A stretch of DNA of 64,000 nucleotides from Deltaproteobacteria bacterium (GCA_002748835.1 PDTL01000021.1:1-64000); one strand, 5' to 3'; shown: positions 1 through 8,814, counted from the stretch's first letter. Program-made: numbers and translations. Notes: generated from the letters alone by a model not told the origin.

Positions 1-42
1 GGGCCTGGAGGTGGCCTGAAAGTGAAGAAAAACGGAAGGAGC

Positions 43-90
43 AAAACCGGACAGTTTATGTATTTTAAAACCGGACAATTCTATTTGTTG
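43..90. repeat. Two 24-bp near-repeats, possible insertion-sequence end
   Basis: Two units starting with aaaaccggaca (43-53 and 67-77) lie exactly 24 bp apart and are followed by ttgttgacaacag. Short spaced repeats of this kind beside a TTGACAACA-like end resemble termini of IS21-type elements, but no transposase is visible and the window begins here. The rest of 1-227 shows no convincing gene. Confidence 0.3.
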
Positions 91-227
91 ACAACAGTCT
101 TAATTGTTATTATGGACAAAAACATCATCTGCGGAAGACGCCAGAACGAGAGATCAGATGGGAAGGATAGCGGAATGAAAGATCATCCACCGGAAGCTTC
201 CGGGGGTGTTCGGGATGTTGTACCGTG

Positions 228-1526
228 TCAACTCGCAGTACTTTGCCAATATTCTCTTGTTCTGTCCGCGATGCGCCGGAGCTTCTCCTGATACGAACGT
301 ATCATATGGGCTTCAAATGCCCCGTTTGATGGATAACTCCGCCCGAAGACCGGCTCCCACAAGTCGATATCTTCCATACACATATAGAAAAAGACGTCTT
401 TCTTCCAGGCATCCGGAAAAGCCTTATAGGCGTCCATGAACAGGGATTTCTTGATTTCAAACGGATAACTCAACTTGCCGGCAGCATCTTCCATGGGCAT
501 CCTCAGAATCGACGTGTCCGGCATTCGCTCGCGGATCCGTTTGATCACCGATTTGATAAACGTCAGGGTTCCCAGGGAGACCATGACCACCTCTTCAGGC
601 TGGAACTCTTCTGTCAATCGGGAAATCACAGACGCATAATCGTCCTGCCATCCGGTGTACCAGACCATGGGGTGAAAATGAAACCCCACCGGTATGCCCT
701 GATCTGCAAGTTTTCGTGCGCTTTCCAGCCGTTTTTCCAGAGACGCGGTCCCTTTTTCCTCATGACAAATCACCGCTTGGGTGTTCAGGGACCAGGTAAA
801 CACCATGTTTGCAGGGGGCCGGTTTTCAAGTAGGTAATCAATCCGTCCGCTTTTGGATTTCATCTCTATTACCACATTCGGGTGAGCGGCGGCAAACCGG
901 TACAGGGTATCCAGCAGCCCGAACCGATTTCCCCACATCAGCGAATCGGACGACTGCCCGGTACCGATATGATAGCTTTTGGACGGATCAAGGGTCAGGG
1001 TTTCAAGGTGGGTTTTCAGATCTTTTATAAAACGGACCTGGTTTCCGTGGTAAAACGACTGGATCGAACAGTAACTGCAGTCAAAGCCGCACTGTTGTAC
1101 GGCATCCAGGGTATAGAGGTTGCAGCAACGGGTCTTTTCTGACGCCACCGGACACCGGCCCATGATGCTGCCCTTCAGGGGGATCTCGACCATTTTTTCG
1201 TCCGGGAATTTTCGTTCTTCAGCGGAAAACCGATACGCGCCAGTATAGGTTTTTTGCCCGTTTTTCAGCGTCTCATATCCGTCTCGAAACGCCTGAAAGA
1301 TTTTTCCTGCGGCTTCTTTTGCCCTGGATTGTCCGGCGGTCTCCGGACGATAAAAGGGTTCCAGACTTCCGGCCTTCCAGCAGATGAGGTCCACGCTGTA
1401 TTCGGTGAGCAGTTTCAGCTGCTGAAAGGAGAAGGCATGGGATTTCGCCATGGTCCGCAGCCACGCCTGCCGCTCAGGCGGGAGCTTGCGAAACAGTCTG
1501 ATACTGGAAAACACATCCGTTGCCAT
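228..1526 (-). CDS. Spore photoproduct lyase-like radical SAM protein
   Basis: This is a 432-residue protein with a canonical radical SAM CxxxCxxC cluster motif (CGFDCSYC, Cys146, Cys150 and Cys153 from the chosen start), followed by a (beta/alpha) barrel-like region with GTGQSSDS and GFHFHPMVWY. Motif spacing and overall look match the SPL (spore photoproduct lyase) family, which repairs thymine dimers in spore formers; homologues in non-sporulating bacteria have no settled function. An upstream Met at 1634 would overlap the preceding gene by 67 bases and adds a non-conserved, Arg-rich stretch, so the ATG at 1526 is preferred. It follows the acyltransferase by 41 bases in the same direction and is probably the last gene of that unit. 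Family call is fairly sure, substrate unknown. Confidence 0.75.
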   Translation of the reverse strand: MATDVFSSIRLFRKLPPERQAWLRTMAKSHAFSFQQLKLLTEYSVDLICWKAGSLEPFYRPETAGQSRAKEAAGKIFQAFRDGYETLKNGQKTYTGAYRFSAEERKFPDEKMVEIPLKGSIMGRCPVASEKTRCCNLYTLDAVQQCGFDCSYCSIQSFYHGNQVRFIKDLKTHLETLTLDPSKSYHIGTGQSSDSLMWGNRFGLLDTLYRFAAAHPNVVIEMKSKSGRIDYLLENRPPANMVFTWSLNTQAVICHEEKGTASLEKRLESARKLADQGIPVGFHFHPMVWYTGWQDDYASVISRLTEEFQPEEVVMVSLGTLTFIKSVIKRIRERMPDTSILRMPMEDAAGKLSYPFEIKKSLFMDAYKAFPDAWKKDVFFYMCMEDIDLWEPVFGRSYPSNGAFEAHMIRSYQEKLRRIADRTREYWQSTAS

Positions 1527-1567
1527 CTTAGCATACCCCGGGCCGCATCCGTGCAACCTTGCTCTGG

Positions 1568-2494
1568 TTACCCCATCTCCGTGTCTGCGTGGACCTTGGG
1601 CCTTGTTTTCCACCGCCGGTGCATCCACAACCACTGATCCGGGTATTTCCGGATAATGTTCTCGATGATTTTCATATACTCGGCCGTATTGGCAGTGATA
1701 TCCGCTTCCATGTCACCGGTATGGATCAACGGAACCTCCGGCAGCACTTCAACCACAAAGTGCCGTTTTTTTCGGATGATAAAATACGGTACAACAGGCG
1801 CCCCCGTGGTCAGGGCCAGCTGGGCAAGGCCTTTTTCCGTCGCAGCGGTTTTTCCGAAAAAATCCACAAACACATGCCGCCGTTTCGCATTATGGTCAAC
1901 GAGAAGCGTGATGAAATTACCCTGGGACAACTCGGTCAGGATGCCTTCAATCGCCGCTTTCACCGCATACATGCGGCCGCCCCGGCGGGTCCGGCTTTCA
2001 AGAACAAATCGCTCTGCAGCCGGCACCTTCACTTTTTTATACACGCCGGTGATTTCATACGGTACCAGATCCGCGATAAAGACCGCCAGCTCCCAGTTTC
2101 CCACATGTCCGGTGAGCAACAGCACGCCCTTCCCCTTTTCATGCGCCGCGTGCAGATGCGCCTGTCCTTCAATACGCATATACTTCATAATTTCCGCCGT
2201 GTCCCACTGAAGTGACCGGGCAGATTCAAAGAGCATGTTGCACGTGTTGTAAAATGCCTGTTTGGCAATTTTTCTGATTTCAGCGTCTGATTTCTCATCT
2301 CCAAAGGCAATATACAAATTATCCAGCGTAATGTTTCGGTTGGTTTTATCCAGCGCAAACCAGAGTCTTGAAATTGCACACGCAATGGATTCCGCATGCC
2401 GTTCCGGTATCCGTGAAATCGCATCGAAAGTTGCTTTCAGCAGCAGATACCCCACCTGGTCATACCCGTTCCTGCACCTGTTCCACAAATCCAT
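1568..2494 (-). CDS. LpxL/HtrB-family lysophospholipid or lipid A acyltransferase
   Basis: This 308-residue protein carries the HxxxxE acyltransferase motif as GHVGNWE (His130, Glu135), the downstream block LLVDHNAK, and the C-terminal DQWLWMHRRWKTRP signature typical of bacterial lauroyl/myristoyl lipid A acyltransferases. An N-terminal hydrophobic stretch is expected to anchor it to the inner membrane. Length matches the family (about 300). Start: the ATG at 2494 has AGGTGGG a few bases upstream; the longer version starting at 2554 adds an unconvincing Ser-rich leader. Substrate may be lipid A or another lysolipid; the sequence alone does not decide. Confidence 0.85.
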   Translation of the reverse strand: MDLWNRCRNGYDQVGYLLLKATFDAISRIPERHAESIACAISRLWFALDKTNRNITLDNLYIAFGDEKSDAEIRKIAKQAFYNTCNMLFESARSLQWDTAEIMKYMRIEGQAHLHAAHEKGKGVLLLTGHVGNWELAVFIADLVPYEITGVYKKVKVPAAERFVLESRTRRGGRMYAVKAAIEGILTELSQGNFITLLVDHNAKRRHVFVDFFGKTAATEKGLAQLALTTGAPVVPYFIIRKKRHFVVEVLPEVPLIHTGDMEADITANTAEYMKIIENIIRKYPDQWLWMHRRWKTRPKVHADTEMG

Positions 2495-2626
2495 TAGACA
2501 CCCACCTGTTGAGAGTAGAAAAAATTGAGATACTGAACGCGAGGACGTACACATAGCCTTGAGTGTTTCGTCACAGCCAGCCGCAGCTTTCGCAAACCCA
2601 CAAAAAAATGATGTAAGGCCGGATAA

Positions 2627-2920
2627 TCACCGGATACGGGACAGCCACCGACAGGCGCGGAGCGCCACATCATATCGGCCTGTTTTCAATGCCGAAACGG
2701 CCAGAATCCGCACCCCTTCCGGCGCCGCCTTCAGTGCTGTCCAGCGCCCGGCATGGAAACAGGCCTCAGCATATGCTGCTTCCTGCAGGGCACGCCGCGC
2801 CTTTTCCGCATGGGCGGCTGCTGTTTCCTCGAGCCGCAGAAAGGGTTTCAAGTCTGTTTTGCAGCGATGGCAGACGCCCTTTCCTTTATACGCAGCCTTA
2901 CATGCCGGACACGCGTCCAT
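2627..2920 (-). CDS. Small zinc-ribbon protein of the Hsp70 operon
   Basis: This 97-residue protein has two CxxC knuckles near its N-terminus (CPAC at about residues 4-7 and CHRC about 12 residues later) that should form one zinc ribbon, followed by an Ala-rich helical region resembling a TPR-like repeat. Start: ATG at 2920 is preceded by AAGGAAG. It begins 14 bases downstream of the Hsp70-like gene and is probably co-transcribed with it, suggesting a role as a partner of that chaperone. No specific function is recognised. Confidence 0.7.
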   Translation of the reverse strand: MDACPACKAAYKGKGVCHRCKTDLKPFLRLEETAAAHAEKARRALQEAAYAEACFHAGRWTALKAAPEGVRILAVSALKTGRYDVALRACRWLSRIR

Positions 2921-2934
2921 CTGCTTCCTTTGTA

Positions 2935-4680
2935 TCAATCAATATAAAACAGAATGTCTTCGAGCGTTTCAACCAGCTGGTTCGCATCTGACAACCGGTG
3001 TTCCGAAACCGCTGTCCGGATATCTTCCATACAGTTGACAATCTCGTCCCGGTCCTCTGCCGGTGCCCTGGAGAGTTTTTCCCCAGCTTCTTTCAGAATG
3101 GCGGCGATGGCTTCCGGCATGGCTTCAGCCTTCCCAGGTTCCGGATCAGACGCAGTAAGGGGTATGATCTCCGCATCCCCCATCAAGGCCTGAATTCGCT
3201 CCTGTGAGGCGGACAGACCGGCTGTATCATAGCCGGTAAACGCATTTTCGATCACCGCCTCAATCGACCGGCCGGTCGATTTTTCCACGGCTTTGAGTGT
3301 GAGGATTCCGTTGACATCCAGATCATAGGTCAGCAACAACGGGCTGTTCCGCGGTGCCGGTGTCATATCAAAGTGATAACTGCCGATATGCACATTCTCC
3401 AGCGCATCGGGATTTTCGCCTTGATAGACCTCCAGACTCACACTTTTCTGCTTGTCGTAAACCGTATAAAACACATCGCTTTTGGCAGCCGGCAACCGCG
3501 TGTTCCGCCGAATCATGGGGACGAAACAATGGGAATAGAGATCCCCGTTCAAGTCTCCCAACGTGGATATCCCGAAGGTGTACGGCGTGATATCAATCAG
3601 GATGGCCCGCGTTTCCACCCCCATTTCCCTGCCAGCCTGAATACCGGCGCCCAGTGCCACGCACAGATCCGGGTCCACTTCCGAACGGGGCAGCTGTCCC
3701 AGCCGTGCCTCCAGCAGGGTGGTGATCATGGGAATACGGGTGGAACCGCCCACCAGAAGTATCTGGTCGATATCTGACGCAACCAGACCGGCATCGTCCA
3801 GGGCCTGGCTCACCGATGTCAGGGTCCGTTCAATATCATCGCAAATCAGGTTTTCAAAGGTCTCCCGGGATAATTCCACATCCAGATGAATGTCGCTGCC
3901 ATTTTTCCGGGTGAGATGATCCAGGGTCACCTGGGCATAGGGCGCATCGGACAGCTCGATTTTTGCCGTTTCGGCCGCACGCAGGAGACGCGCCTGAATC
4001 TGCGGAGCTTCTGTTGCCGATACCCCGTGTGTTTCTTTCAGTATATCCGACAGGTGGGCCGCGATCAGCCGGTCAAAATCATCGCCGCCCAGATGGGTGT
4101 CGCCTGTGCTGGCCAATACTTCAACCACACTGTTTTCAATCGCGACAATGGACACATCAAAGGTCCCGCCACCCAAATCATAGACCAGGATCTTCCGGTT
4201 TCCTGCTTCACCGCTTTCATAGGAGAGCGCGGCAGCGGTGGGTTCGTTGATGATGCGGACCACGTCAAGCCCGGCGATTTCGCCCGCCTCTTTGGTGGCC
4301 TGACGCTGGCTGTCGGTGAAGTAGGCCGGAACGGTGATCACGGCTTTGGAGACAGACCTGCCCAGCGAGCGTTCCGCCCGGTGTTTGAGGGCTTTCAATA
4401 TAATCCCGGAAATTTCCTGGGGAACGTAGGTCTGCCCATCCAGCGTTACCGGCAGCTCCGATCCCATTTTACGCTTGATGGAGGCAATGGATCGATCCGG
4501 CGCCACCACCAGCTGATTCCGGGCGGGCATGCCGACGATCAACGCCCCTGCGTCATCAATTCCCACCACAGAAGGAAGGATGCCATTATCCGCTTCACGG
4601 ATCACACGGCTCTCACCGTCCTGTATCACAGACACCACCGAATTGGTGGTTCCCAGATCAATACCGATAATGGTTTCCAT
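2935..4680 (-). CDS. Hsp70 (DnaK) paralogue
   Basis: An Hsp70-family ATPase of 581 residues, shorter than housekeeping DnaK (about 635). The nucleotide-binding domain is intact: GIDLGTTNS at the N-terminus, YDLGGGTFDVS in the middle and GGSTRIP near residue 315. The beta substrate-binding domain is recognisable (TPYTFGIS...RRNTRLP) but has an insertion relative to the usual TLGG-TPLI stretch, and the C-terminal lid is shortened, without the acidic EEVD-like DnaK tail. Start: ATG at 4680 lies 9 bases after AAGGA; the Met at 4689 would abut that site. It sits directly after a GrpE-like gene (12-base gap) and a J-like gene, so it is probably the motor of a dedicated chaperone set rather than the housekeeping DnaK. 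Confidence 0.9.
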   Translation of the reverse strand: METIIGIDLGTTNSVVSVIQDGESRVIREADNGILPSVVGIDDAGALIVGMPARNQLVVAPDRSIASIKRKMGSELPVTLDGQTYVPQEISGIILKALKHRAERSLGRSVSKAVITVPAYFTDSQRQATKEAGEIAGLDVVRIINEPTAAALSYESGEAGNRKILVYDLGGGTFDVSIVAIENSVVEVLASTGDTHLGGDDFDRLIAAHLSDILKETHGVSATEAPQIQARLLRAAETAKIELSDAPYAQVTLDHLTRKNGSDIHLDVELSRETFENLICDDIERTLTSVSQALDDAGLVASDIDQILLVGGSTRIPMITTLLEARLGQLPRSEVDPDLCVALGAGIQAGREMGVETRAILIDITPYTFGISTLGDLNGDLYSHCFVPMIRRNTRLPAAKSDVFYTVYDKQKSVSLEVYQGENPDALENVHIGSYHFDMTPAPRNSPLLLTYDLDVNGILTLKAVEKSTGRSIEAVIENAFTGYDTAGLSASQERIQALMGDAEIIPLTASDPEPGKAEAMPEAIAAILKEAGEKLSRAPAEDRDEIVNCMEDIRTAVSEHRLSDANQLVETLEDILFYID

Positions 4681-4692
4681 CGTTCTCATTCC

Positions 4693-5535
4693 TTATACGC
4701 TGACAATGACATCGGCATACCGTATCACAGCATGGCCTTTGACAAATCCGCCCCGAACCGTTCTGACCACAATGCCGGCTTCTGTGCCCGGCACTTTTTC
4801 CGTATGCATGGCATGCATGCGTTCGGCATCAAACGGCTCGCCGTCGGTCTTTACCGGGGCCACGCCGCATGCGGCAAACGCCCGATCCATGCGTTCCAGC
4901 GCCAGGCGATACCCGTCTTTTGTATTGCCGGCTTCCGGTTTCTTTTTACCGAACCAGCCACCGCAGGCACGGTTTTTCTCGTCTGCCCCCGCAACGCCTC
5001 TGACCAACGCATCCCGTACATCGAAAAACAACCCCACCACCTGATCTTCCGCCCCTGCCCGAAGTCGGGTTTCAAGATCTGCCAGATCCCGGGTCCGGGT
5101 TCGGAACAGATCCGCTGCGGCAGTATGATCGTCCATGAGCTGTGCGAGGGCTTTTATCGCTTTTCCCTGCTCACGGTTCTGAAGGCGGATCTCCTGATGG
5201 AGCCCGGCAAACGCCGACAACAGCGTGTACAGATCACAGGCCTGCAGGTCACCTGCTGCTGCATCCGGCGGTTCGGTGATATCTGACAGCCATGCAGTAA
5301 AATCATCCAGGCATTCCTGTTTCCAGTCTGCCATGGGCATGTCAGCACCGCGACGCGATGCCAGATACCGGTTAAGAAAGGCTGCCATGCGTTCCAGCAG
5401 GGGCAGAAACCAGGTTCTATCCCACCAGCGCACGAAGTTGCGGCCGTATGCTGCACTGCGCGTTCTGACAACCTCATATCCTGCCGCCAGTTTTGCCAGG
5501 ATCGTTGAACCCCATTTTGTCACAAGATTTTTCAT
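4693..5535 (-). CDS. GrpE-like nucleotide exchange factor with N-terminal extension
   Basis: This 280-residue protein ends with a recognisable GrpE head: ALERMDRAFAACGV, then GEPFDAERMHAMHTEKV and a C-terminal VIRYADVIVSV, matching the end of GrpE (FDP..HEA, then RPA.V.VS). A helical region rich in Gln/Arg/Leu before it would form the GrpE dimerising stalk. About 100 N-terminal residues (Trp-rich, cationic) are not typical of GrpE, which is usually about 200 residues. The start overlaps the stop of the J-like gene by ATGA. By family role it should exchange ADP on the neighbouring Hsp70. A housekeeping grpE is expected elsewhere. Confidence 0.75.
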   Translation of the reverse strand: MKNLVTKWGSTILAKLAAGYEVVRTRSAAYGRNFVRWWDRTWFLPLLERMAAFLNRYLASRRGADMPMADWKQECLDDFTAWLSDITEPPDAAAGDLQACDLYTLLSAFAGLHQEIRLQNREQGKAIKALAQLMDDHTAAADLFRTRTRDLADLETRLRAGAEDQVVGLFFDVRDALVRGVAGADEKNRACGGWFGKKKPEAGNTKDGYRLALERMDRAFAACGVAPVKTDGEPFDAERMHAMHTEKVPGTEAGIVVRTVRGGFVKGHAVIRYADVIVSV

Positions 5536-5861
5536 GACACCCCGCCTGTCTTATGTCCGGCTCCAGACAGGGGTTCCGCATTCAGAAGTTCATCCAGAGT
5601 CGGTCTGCGGCGCTCGAGCGCCACAGATCCGACGATTCGGTCAAGGGCCCTATCCACATCCTTTTCTTCGAGAAACGCGAACAGCCTGTTATGAATCCGG
5701 CGTCTGCGGTCTTTTATTCGTTCATATGCGTCGGATATGTCCCTGAACTGTTCAGGATGTTTCTCTGGCGTGTACTGGCGCACAAGCGAGAGATACTGCT
5801 CGCGAATCTGTGCATCGGTCGCATCCTGAGAAACCCCCAGCGTTCGATAATACATGAACAT
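5532..5861 (-). CDS. Degenerate J-domain protein lacking HPD
   Basis: This 109-residue protein starts with a J-domain-like fold: YYRTLGVSQDAT, helix II YLSLVRQY, and FRDISDAYERIKD as helix III. At the place of the invariant HPD tripeptide stands Thr31-Pro32-Glu33. HPD is needed in classical J-proteins to stimulate Hsp70 ATP hydrolysis, so this protein either works differently or only recruits its partner. A short basic and acidic tail of about 55 residues follows. Start: ATG at 5861 has AGGAA seven bases upstream; longer versions add a poorly coding leader inside the intergenic gap. It is coupled by overlap to the GrpE-like gene. Confidence 0.75.
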   Translation of the reverse strand: MFMYYRTLGVSQDATDAQIREQYLSLVRQYTPEKHPEQFRDISDAYERIKDRRRRIHNRLFAFLEEKDVDRALDRIVGSVALERRRPTLDELLNAEPLSGAGHKTGGVS

Positions 5862-5886
5862 GATAGATTCCTGTACCTGCCCCGGA

Positions 5887-8640
5887 TCAGAGCGATCCGG
5901 GATGTTTTTTTCCGTAAACGACCCGGTAATGTTCTGGCGAAAATTGGCGCCTGACATTCGCATCCAGCCGCTGGGACAGTTTTTGCAAATCAAGTCCGAA
6001 GTTCTTCAGTATACTGTCGTGTCCTCTGAACCCCAGCATTCTGGCGATTTCAGCCTCTGAATCAATGACGTTCTGAAAGGATGACAGAAGCGCTGTTAAC
6101 CGGTGTACAAAATCCAATTGATCTGCCATGGCCCATTGTTTTCGCGGACTTACATGGCTACAGACTTGAAGCAGTTCAAGCAGGGCAACCGGTATATCTT
6201 CCATGCCTGGCATGCCTGAGAAAAACGCAGCATCATCGTCGTCCCAGTCTTCATCGTCGTCCCAATCCTCATCGTCGTCCCAATCCTCATCATCGTCCCA
6301 GAAATCCTCCACACGTATGTGATCCCTCAAAATATCCGGATTCAGTGACTGAAAAAAAGACTGAATGTGGGGAGGCGCCTGCTGCGCCAGCCTGCGGCTG
6401 ACCATGCGAGCCTGGTCCCGCTGTCCCGGACTCAATTTTTCGATGCCCTCGATCAGCGCATCGGGATCCCAGGCGCGTCTGAGAATTTGTGATAAAAACG
6501 CAAATAACGCAGCCCCGGACGGGCTCTGTTTGGAACGCAGATCGCATTCCTCAATAAACGCTGAAAAAAAAGACGACGTTTCCGCCTGGTCTGACAACAG
6601 ACGGACAAACAGCTCATCGGGCAGGCTGCGCACAAAGGATTTGTTTTTGAAAATCAGCGCGCCCATGTCAATGGGCTGGCTGTAAAGCGCAGCCTCCGCG
6701 CCAGACACGCGCTTGAACAAAGACATTATCTGCTGATCCGACAAGGTATCCGTCGCATTCAGGGAACGGGTGATCATGCTGTCCAGTGGCAAGCAGATAC
6801 TATTTTTGTTGGGTGGTTTCAGGTGACGTATTTCTTCATGGAGCAGATACATCCCTTTGAGTTTCCACTCAGGAGACAGGGGAAGAAAGGTTTCCATGAC
6901 AACGGTATGTACCCGCTCTCTGCAGATCATCAGCCGGGCCTGCGCCCGTTTGACGGCAATGTGGGGAACAAGCGTACGGATCCCCATGGATTCAGCGCGA
7001 TCCAGATCCTTCATGACCAGATCCGGATTTCCCCGCTTCATGTTCTTTCCCGCCGACCGAATCAGGGCCAAGGCGTACTGCCTTAGCACACGTGGATCAT
7101 GCGGCGCTCTGTCCATGGCCCGTTTCAATGCGGCTTCCGCTTTTCGATTCGCGCTTTTCATCTGATAGAGTTCTGCCAGGGACAGGCAGGCAAGCGGATC
7201 CTTTTCAAAACGGGATTCCATCTGGATCAAAAGCGGCTCAATCTGTTTCCGGAGGTCCGGGCGGCTGCGAAGGTCCGGTGTGACCGCCAGCATCTCGTAT
7301 GCGTCACGGCAGTCCGGGTCCCATGCCAGGGCCCTGCCGAGAACCGACATACGGAACGTTTCCCTGTCCCTCACCTCGTCCCAGTCAATCTCCAGCTGAT
7401 CGTAGAGGTCGTCGACTGCATCGGGATCGTGTTTCACCGGTGTGTTCTCATCAAAGATCTCTTTGAGCATGCGGACGGCAAGCATGGCCCGCGCAATATT
7501 TGCGGATTCCTGATCCGGAAACACCTTATGAATGATCTTCAGCAAGTTTACCAGCCCGTTCACCATGTCGGGGCTGATGAACATCTCGGCTTTACATCGG
7601 GAAAAATCCGCCAAAGCCCGCGGCAGCAATTGCCGGTTAAGTTCCTTGAGCGTACTCAAAAAGTCATAGTGTTCCGGCGTGTTATGCGAGAGCACGTCCA
7701 GAATATCGCAGATAACCGCCCGATGTTCATCCGGCGTACCTGACAGGCCGGATGCGAGCGCCTGGATAAGCGGTTTCAGCTGTTTGACCCCAAGCGGCTT
7801 CTGAAGCCCTGATTTCAAACGATTTACCGCCTCAAGGCTAGCCAGGTCTCCGTCCCAGAAGGTTTTCCGCAATTCAGACGGGAGGGCCATTGCTGCACGA
7901 TCACCCCCGTCACACGCCGCTTTCAACGCGGACACGGCAGCGGTAAGCGGGAAATCGTCCGGAATTGCCGCTAGGGATCGTTTCAGCCGGCGGCTGTCGC
8001 CTGCCAGAAACGCGCACATGGCTGATACAAACACACGGATAGACACAAACACAGACTGTTTTGAAACAGACTTCAGATGCACCAAAGCCGTTTCCCAGTC
8101 CCCTTTTTCCATATGCGAGATGGCGGCCAGCACATCCGGCAATTCCGGAAACGAAACCCGATGTCCCATCACATCCGGCAGCCGGTCAAGCTGTTTTACG
8201 GCAAACAACCGGTATACAAGCACTGATGTCAGTGCGCGTTCTGCCCCTTCTGAAAGTTCCACGCCGCAAATACACGACGGAAAAAGATCAAGGGGAAACA
8301 GGCGGGCCACCAGCTGGATGTCTTCATCGGCGATCTCGGTCATGCCGGTCAGGTAGTCGGCTGCTGACCGGATCATCACGTCCCCTTCATCCCAAAGCTG
8401 TTTTGCATACAGACGGTCTGCCCGGTGAACATAGGCCTGAAAGAATTGACAGGTGGTCACCGCCGTATCTGCGCCGGATTTCACCGCCTGTTTCAGGGCA
8501 GCAATGGCATCCCGGTACTTTTCTTTTGCCATGGACAGGTCAGCAAGGTCGATGAGTGCGTCAACATCCAGCCCTTTCAAATCAGGGCCACTGGACTGAA
8601 CTGTTTTTTTCCGCCTGGACTTTTTGTTCTTTTTTGCCAT
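5887..8640 (-). CDS. Large TPR-like helical scaffold protein
   Basis: This 917-residue cytoplasmic protein has no signal peptide and a Lys/Arg-rich N-terminus (MAKKNKKSRRKK). The body is alpha-helical with several TPR-like units (for example ALIDLADLSMAKEKYRDAIA near residues 40-60 and ACLSLAELYQMKSANRKAEA around residue 500). Near residue 790 is a highly acidic DEDWDD repeat encoded by an 18-bp tandem repeat. No catalytic motif was recognised. It is the first gene of the minus-strand unit, 25 bases before the J-like gene, and may act as adaptor or scaffold for the Hsp70 set. Start ATG 8640 is chosen on composition and a weak GTGGA; a start at 8676 cannot be excluded. Confidence 0.7.
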   Translation of the reverse strand: MAKKNKKSRRKKTVQSSGPDLKGLDVDALIDLADLSMAKEKYRDAIAALKQAVKSGADTAVTTCQFFQAYVHRADRLYAKQLWDEGDVMIRSAADYLTGMTEIADEDIQLVARLFPLDLFPSCICGVELSEGAERALTSVLVYRLFAVKQLDRLPDVMGHRVSFPELPDVLAAISHMEKGDWETALVHLKSVSKQSVFVSIRVFVSAMCAFLAGDSRRLKRSLAAIPDDFPLTAAVSALKAACDGGDRAAMALPSELRKTFWDGDLASLEAVNRLKSGLQKPLGVKQLKPLIQALASGLSGTPDEHRAVICDILDVLSHNTPEHYDFLSTLKELNRQLLPRALADFSRCKAEMFISPDMVNGLVNLLKIIHKVFPDQESANIARAMLAVRMLKEIFDENTPVKHDPDAVDDLYDQLEIDWDEVRDRETFRMSVLGRALAWDPDCRDAYEMLAVTPDLRSRPDLRKQIEPLLIQMESRFEKDPLACLSLAELYQMKSANRKAEAALKRAMDRAPHDPRVLRQYALALIRSAGKNMKRGNPDLVMKDLDRAESMGIRTLVPHIAVKRAQARLMICRERVHTVVMETFLPLSPEWKLKGMYLLHEEIRHLKPPNKNSICLPLDSMITRSLNATDTLSDQQIMSLFKRVSGAEAALYSQPIDMGALIFKNKSFVRSLPDELFVRLLSDQAETSSFFSAFIEECDLRSKQSPSGAALFAFLSQILRRAWDPDALIEGIEKLSPGQRDQARMVSRRLAQQAPPHIQSFFQSLNPDILRDHIRVEDFWDDDEDWDDDEDWDDDEDWDDDDAAFFSGMPGMEDIPVALLELLQVCSHVSPRKQWAMADQLDFVHRLTALLSSFQNVIDSEAEIARMLGFRGHDSILKNFGLDLQKLSQRLDANVRRQFSPEHYRVVYGKKHPGSL
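6233..6304. repeat. 18-bp tandem repeat, four units, inside the TPR gene
   Basis: Four consecutive 18-bp units of the form tcatcgtcgtcccaatcc run from 6233 to 6304; the middle two are identical and the outer ones differ by a few bases. Read on the minus strand they encode repeated Asp-Glu-Asp-Trp-Asp-Asp, so copy-number change keeps the frame. Confidence 0.9.
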
Positions 8641-8699
8641 ATATCCACTGCTGCGATCACGTATTGTGTTCATCAAGACATCTGTAAAACACTAACATT

Positions 8700-8728
8700 T
8701 TCATAACATTTCATGAAAACATCTACAA
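8700..8728 (-). promoter_or_regulatory. Candidate sigma-70 promoter for the chaperone operon
   Basis: Reading the minus strand, TTGTAG (8728-8723) and TATGAA (8705-8700) are separated by 17 bases, upstream of the TPR gene. The match is moderate. No clear heat-shock sigma-32 or CIRCE element was seen. Confidence 0.3.
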
Positions 8729-8779
8729 GCCGAACAATGGATGAAAAGGGCCGAAACAGGTGGCTCAGCGCATCCTCCC

Positions 8780-8808
8780 TTGATTTCAGCGCCAACCATG
8801 TTTACAAT
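8780..8808 (+). promoter_or_regulatory. Candidate sigma-70 promoter for the ClpX-like gene
   Basis: TTGATT (8780-8785) and TACAAT (8803-8808) are 17 bases apart. A transcript would begin at about 8815, exactly the chosen ATG, so the message might be leaderless; no ribosome binding site precedes that ATG. Confidence 0.4.
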
Positions 8809-8814
8809 TTGCGT

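Noticed and set aside
22..291. 89-codon frame at the left end
   Set aside because: It crosses the repeat region and the end of the radical SAM gene on the other strand and has no recognisable content.
3886..5286. Long plus-strand frame of 466 codons opposite the Hsp70 and GrpE-like genes
   Set aside because: It is antisense to genes with clear family motifs, is rich in His/Arg/Gly as expected of an antisense frame, and has no recognisable domain.
2935..5861. Reading the Hsp70/GrpE/J genes as the housekeeping dnaK-grpE-dnaJ locus
   Set aside because: All three deviate from the housekeeping forms: shortened Hsp70, extended GrpE, J-domain of 109 residues without HPD, Gly/Phe or zinc regions.
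6233..6304. CRISPR-like repeat array
   Set aside because: Units are contiguous 18-bp tandem repeats without spacers and encode an acidic peptide in frame; no cas genes are present.
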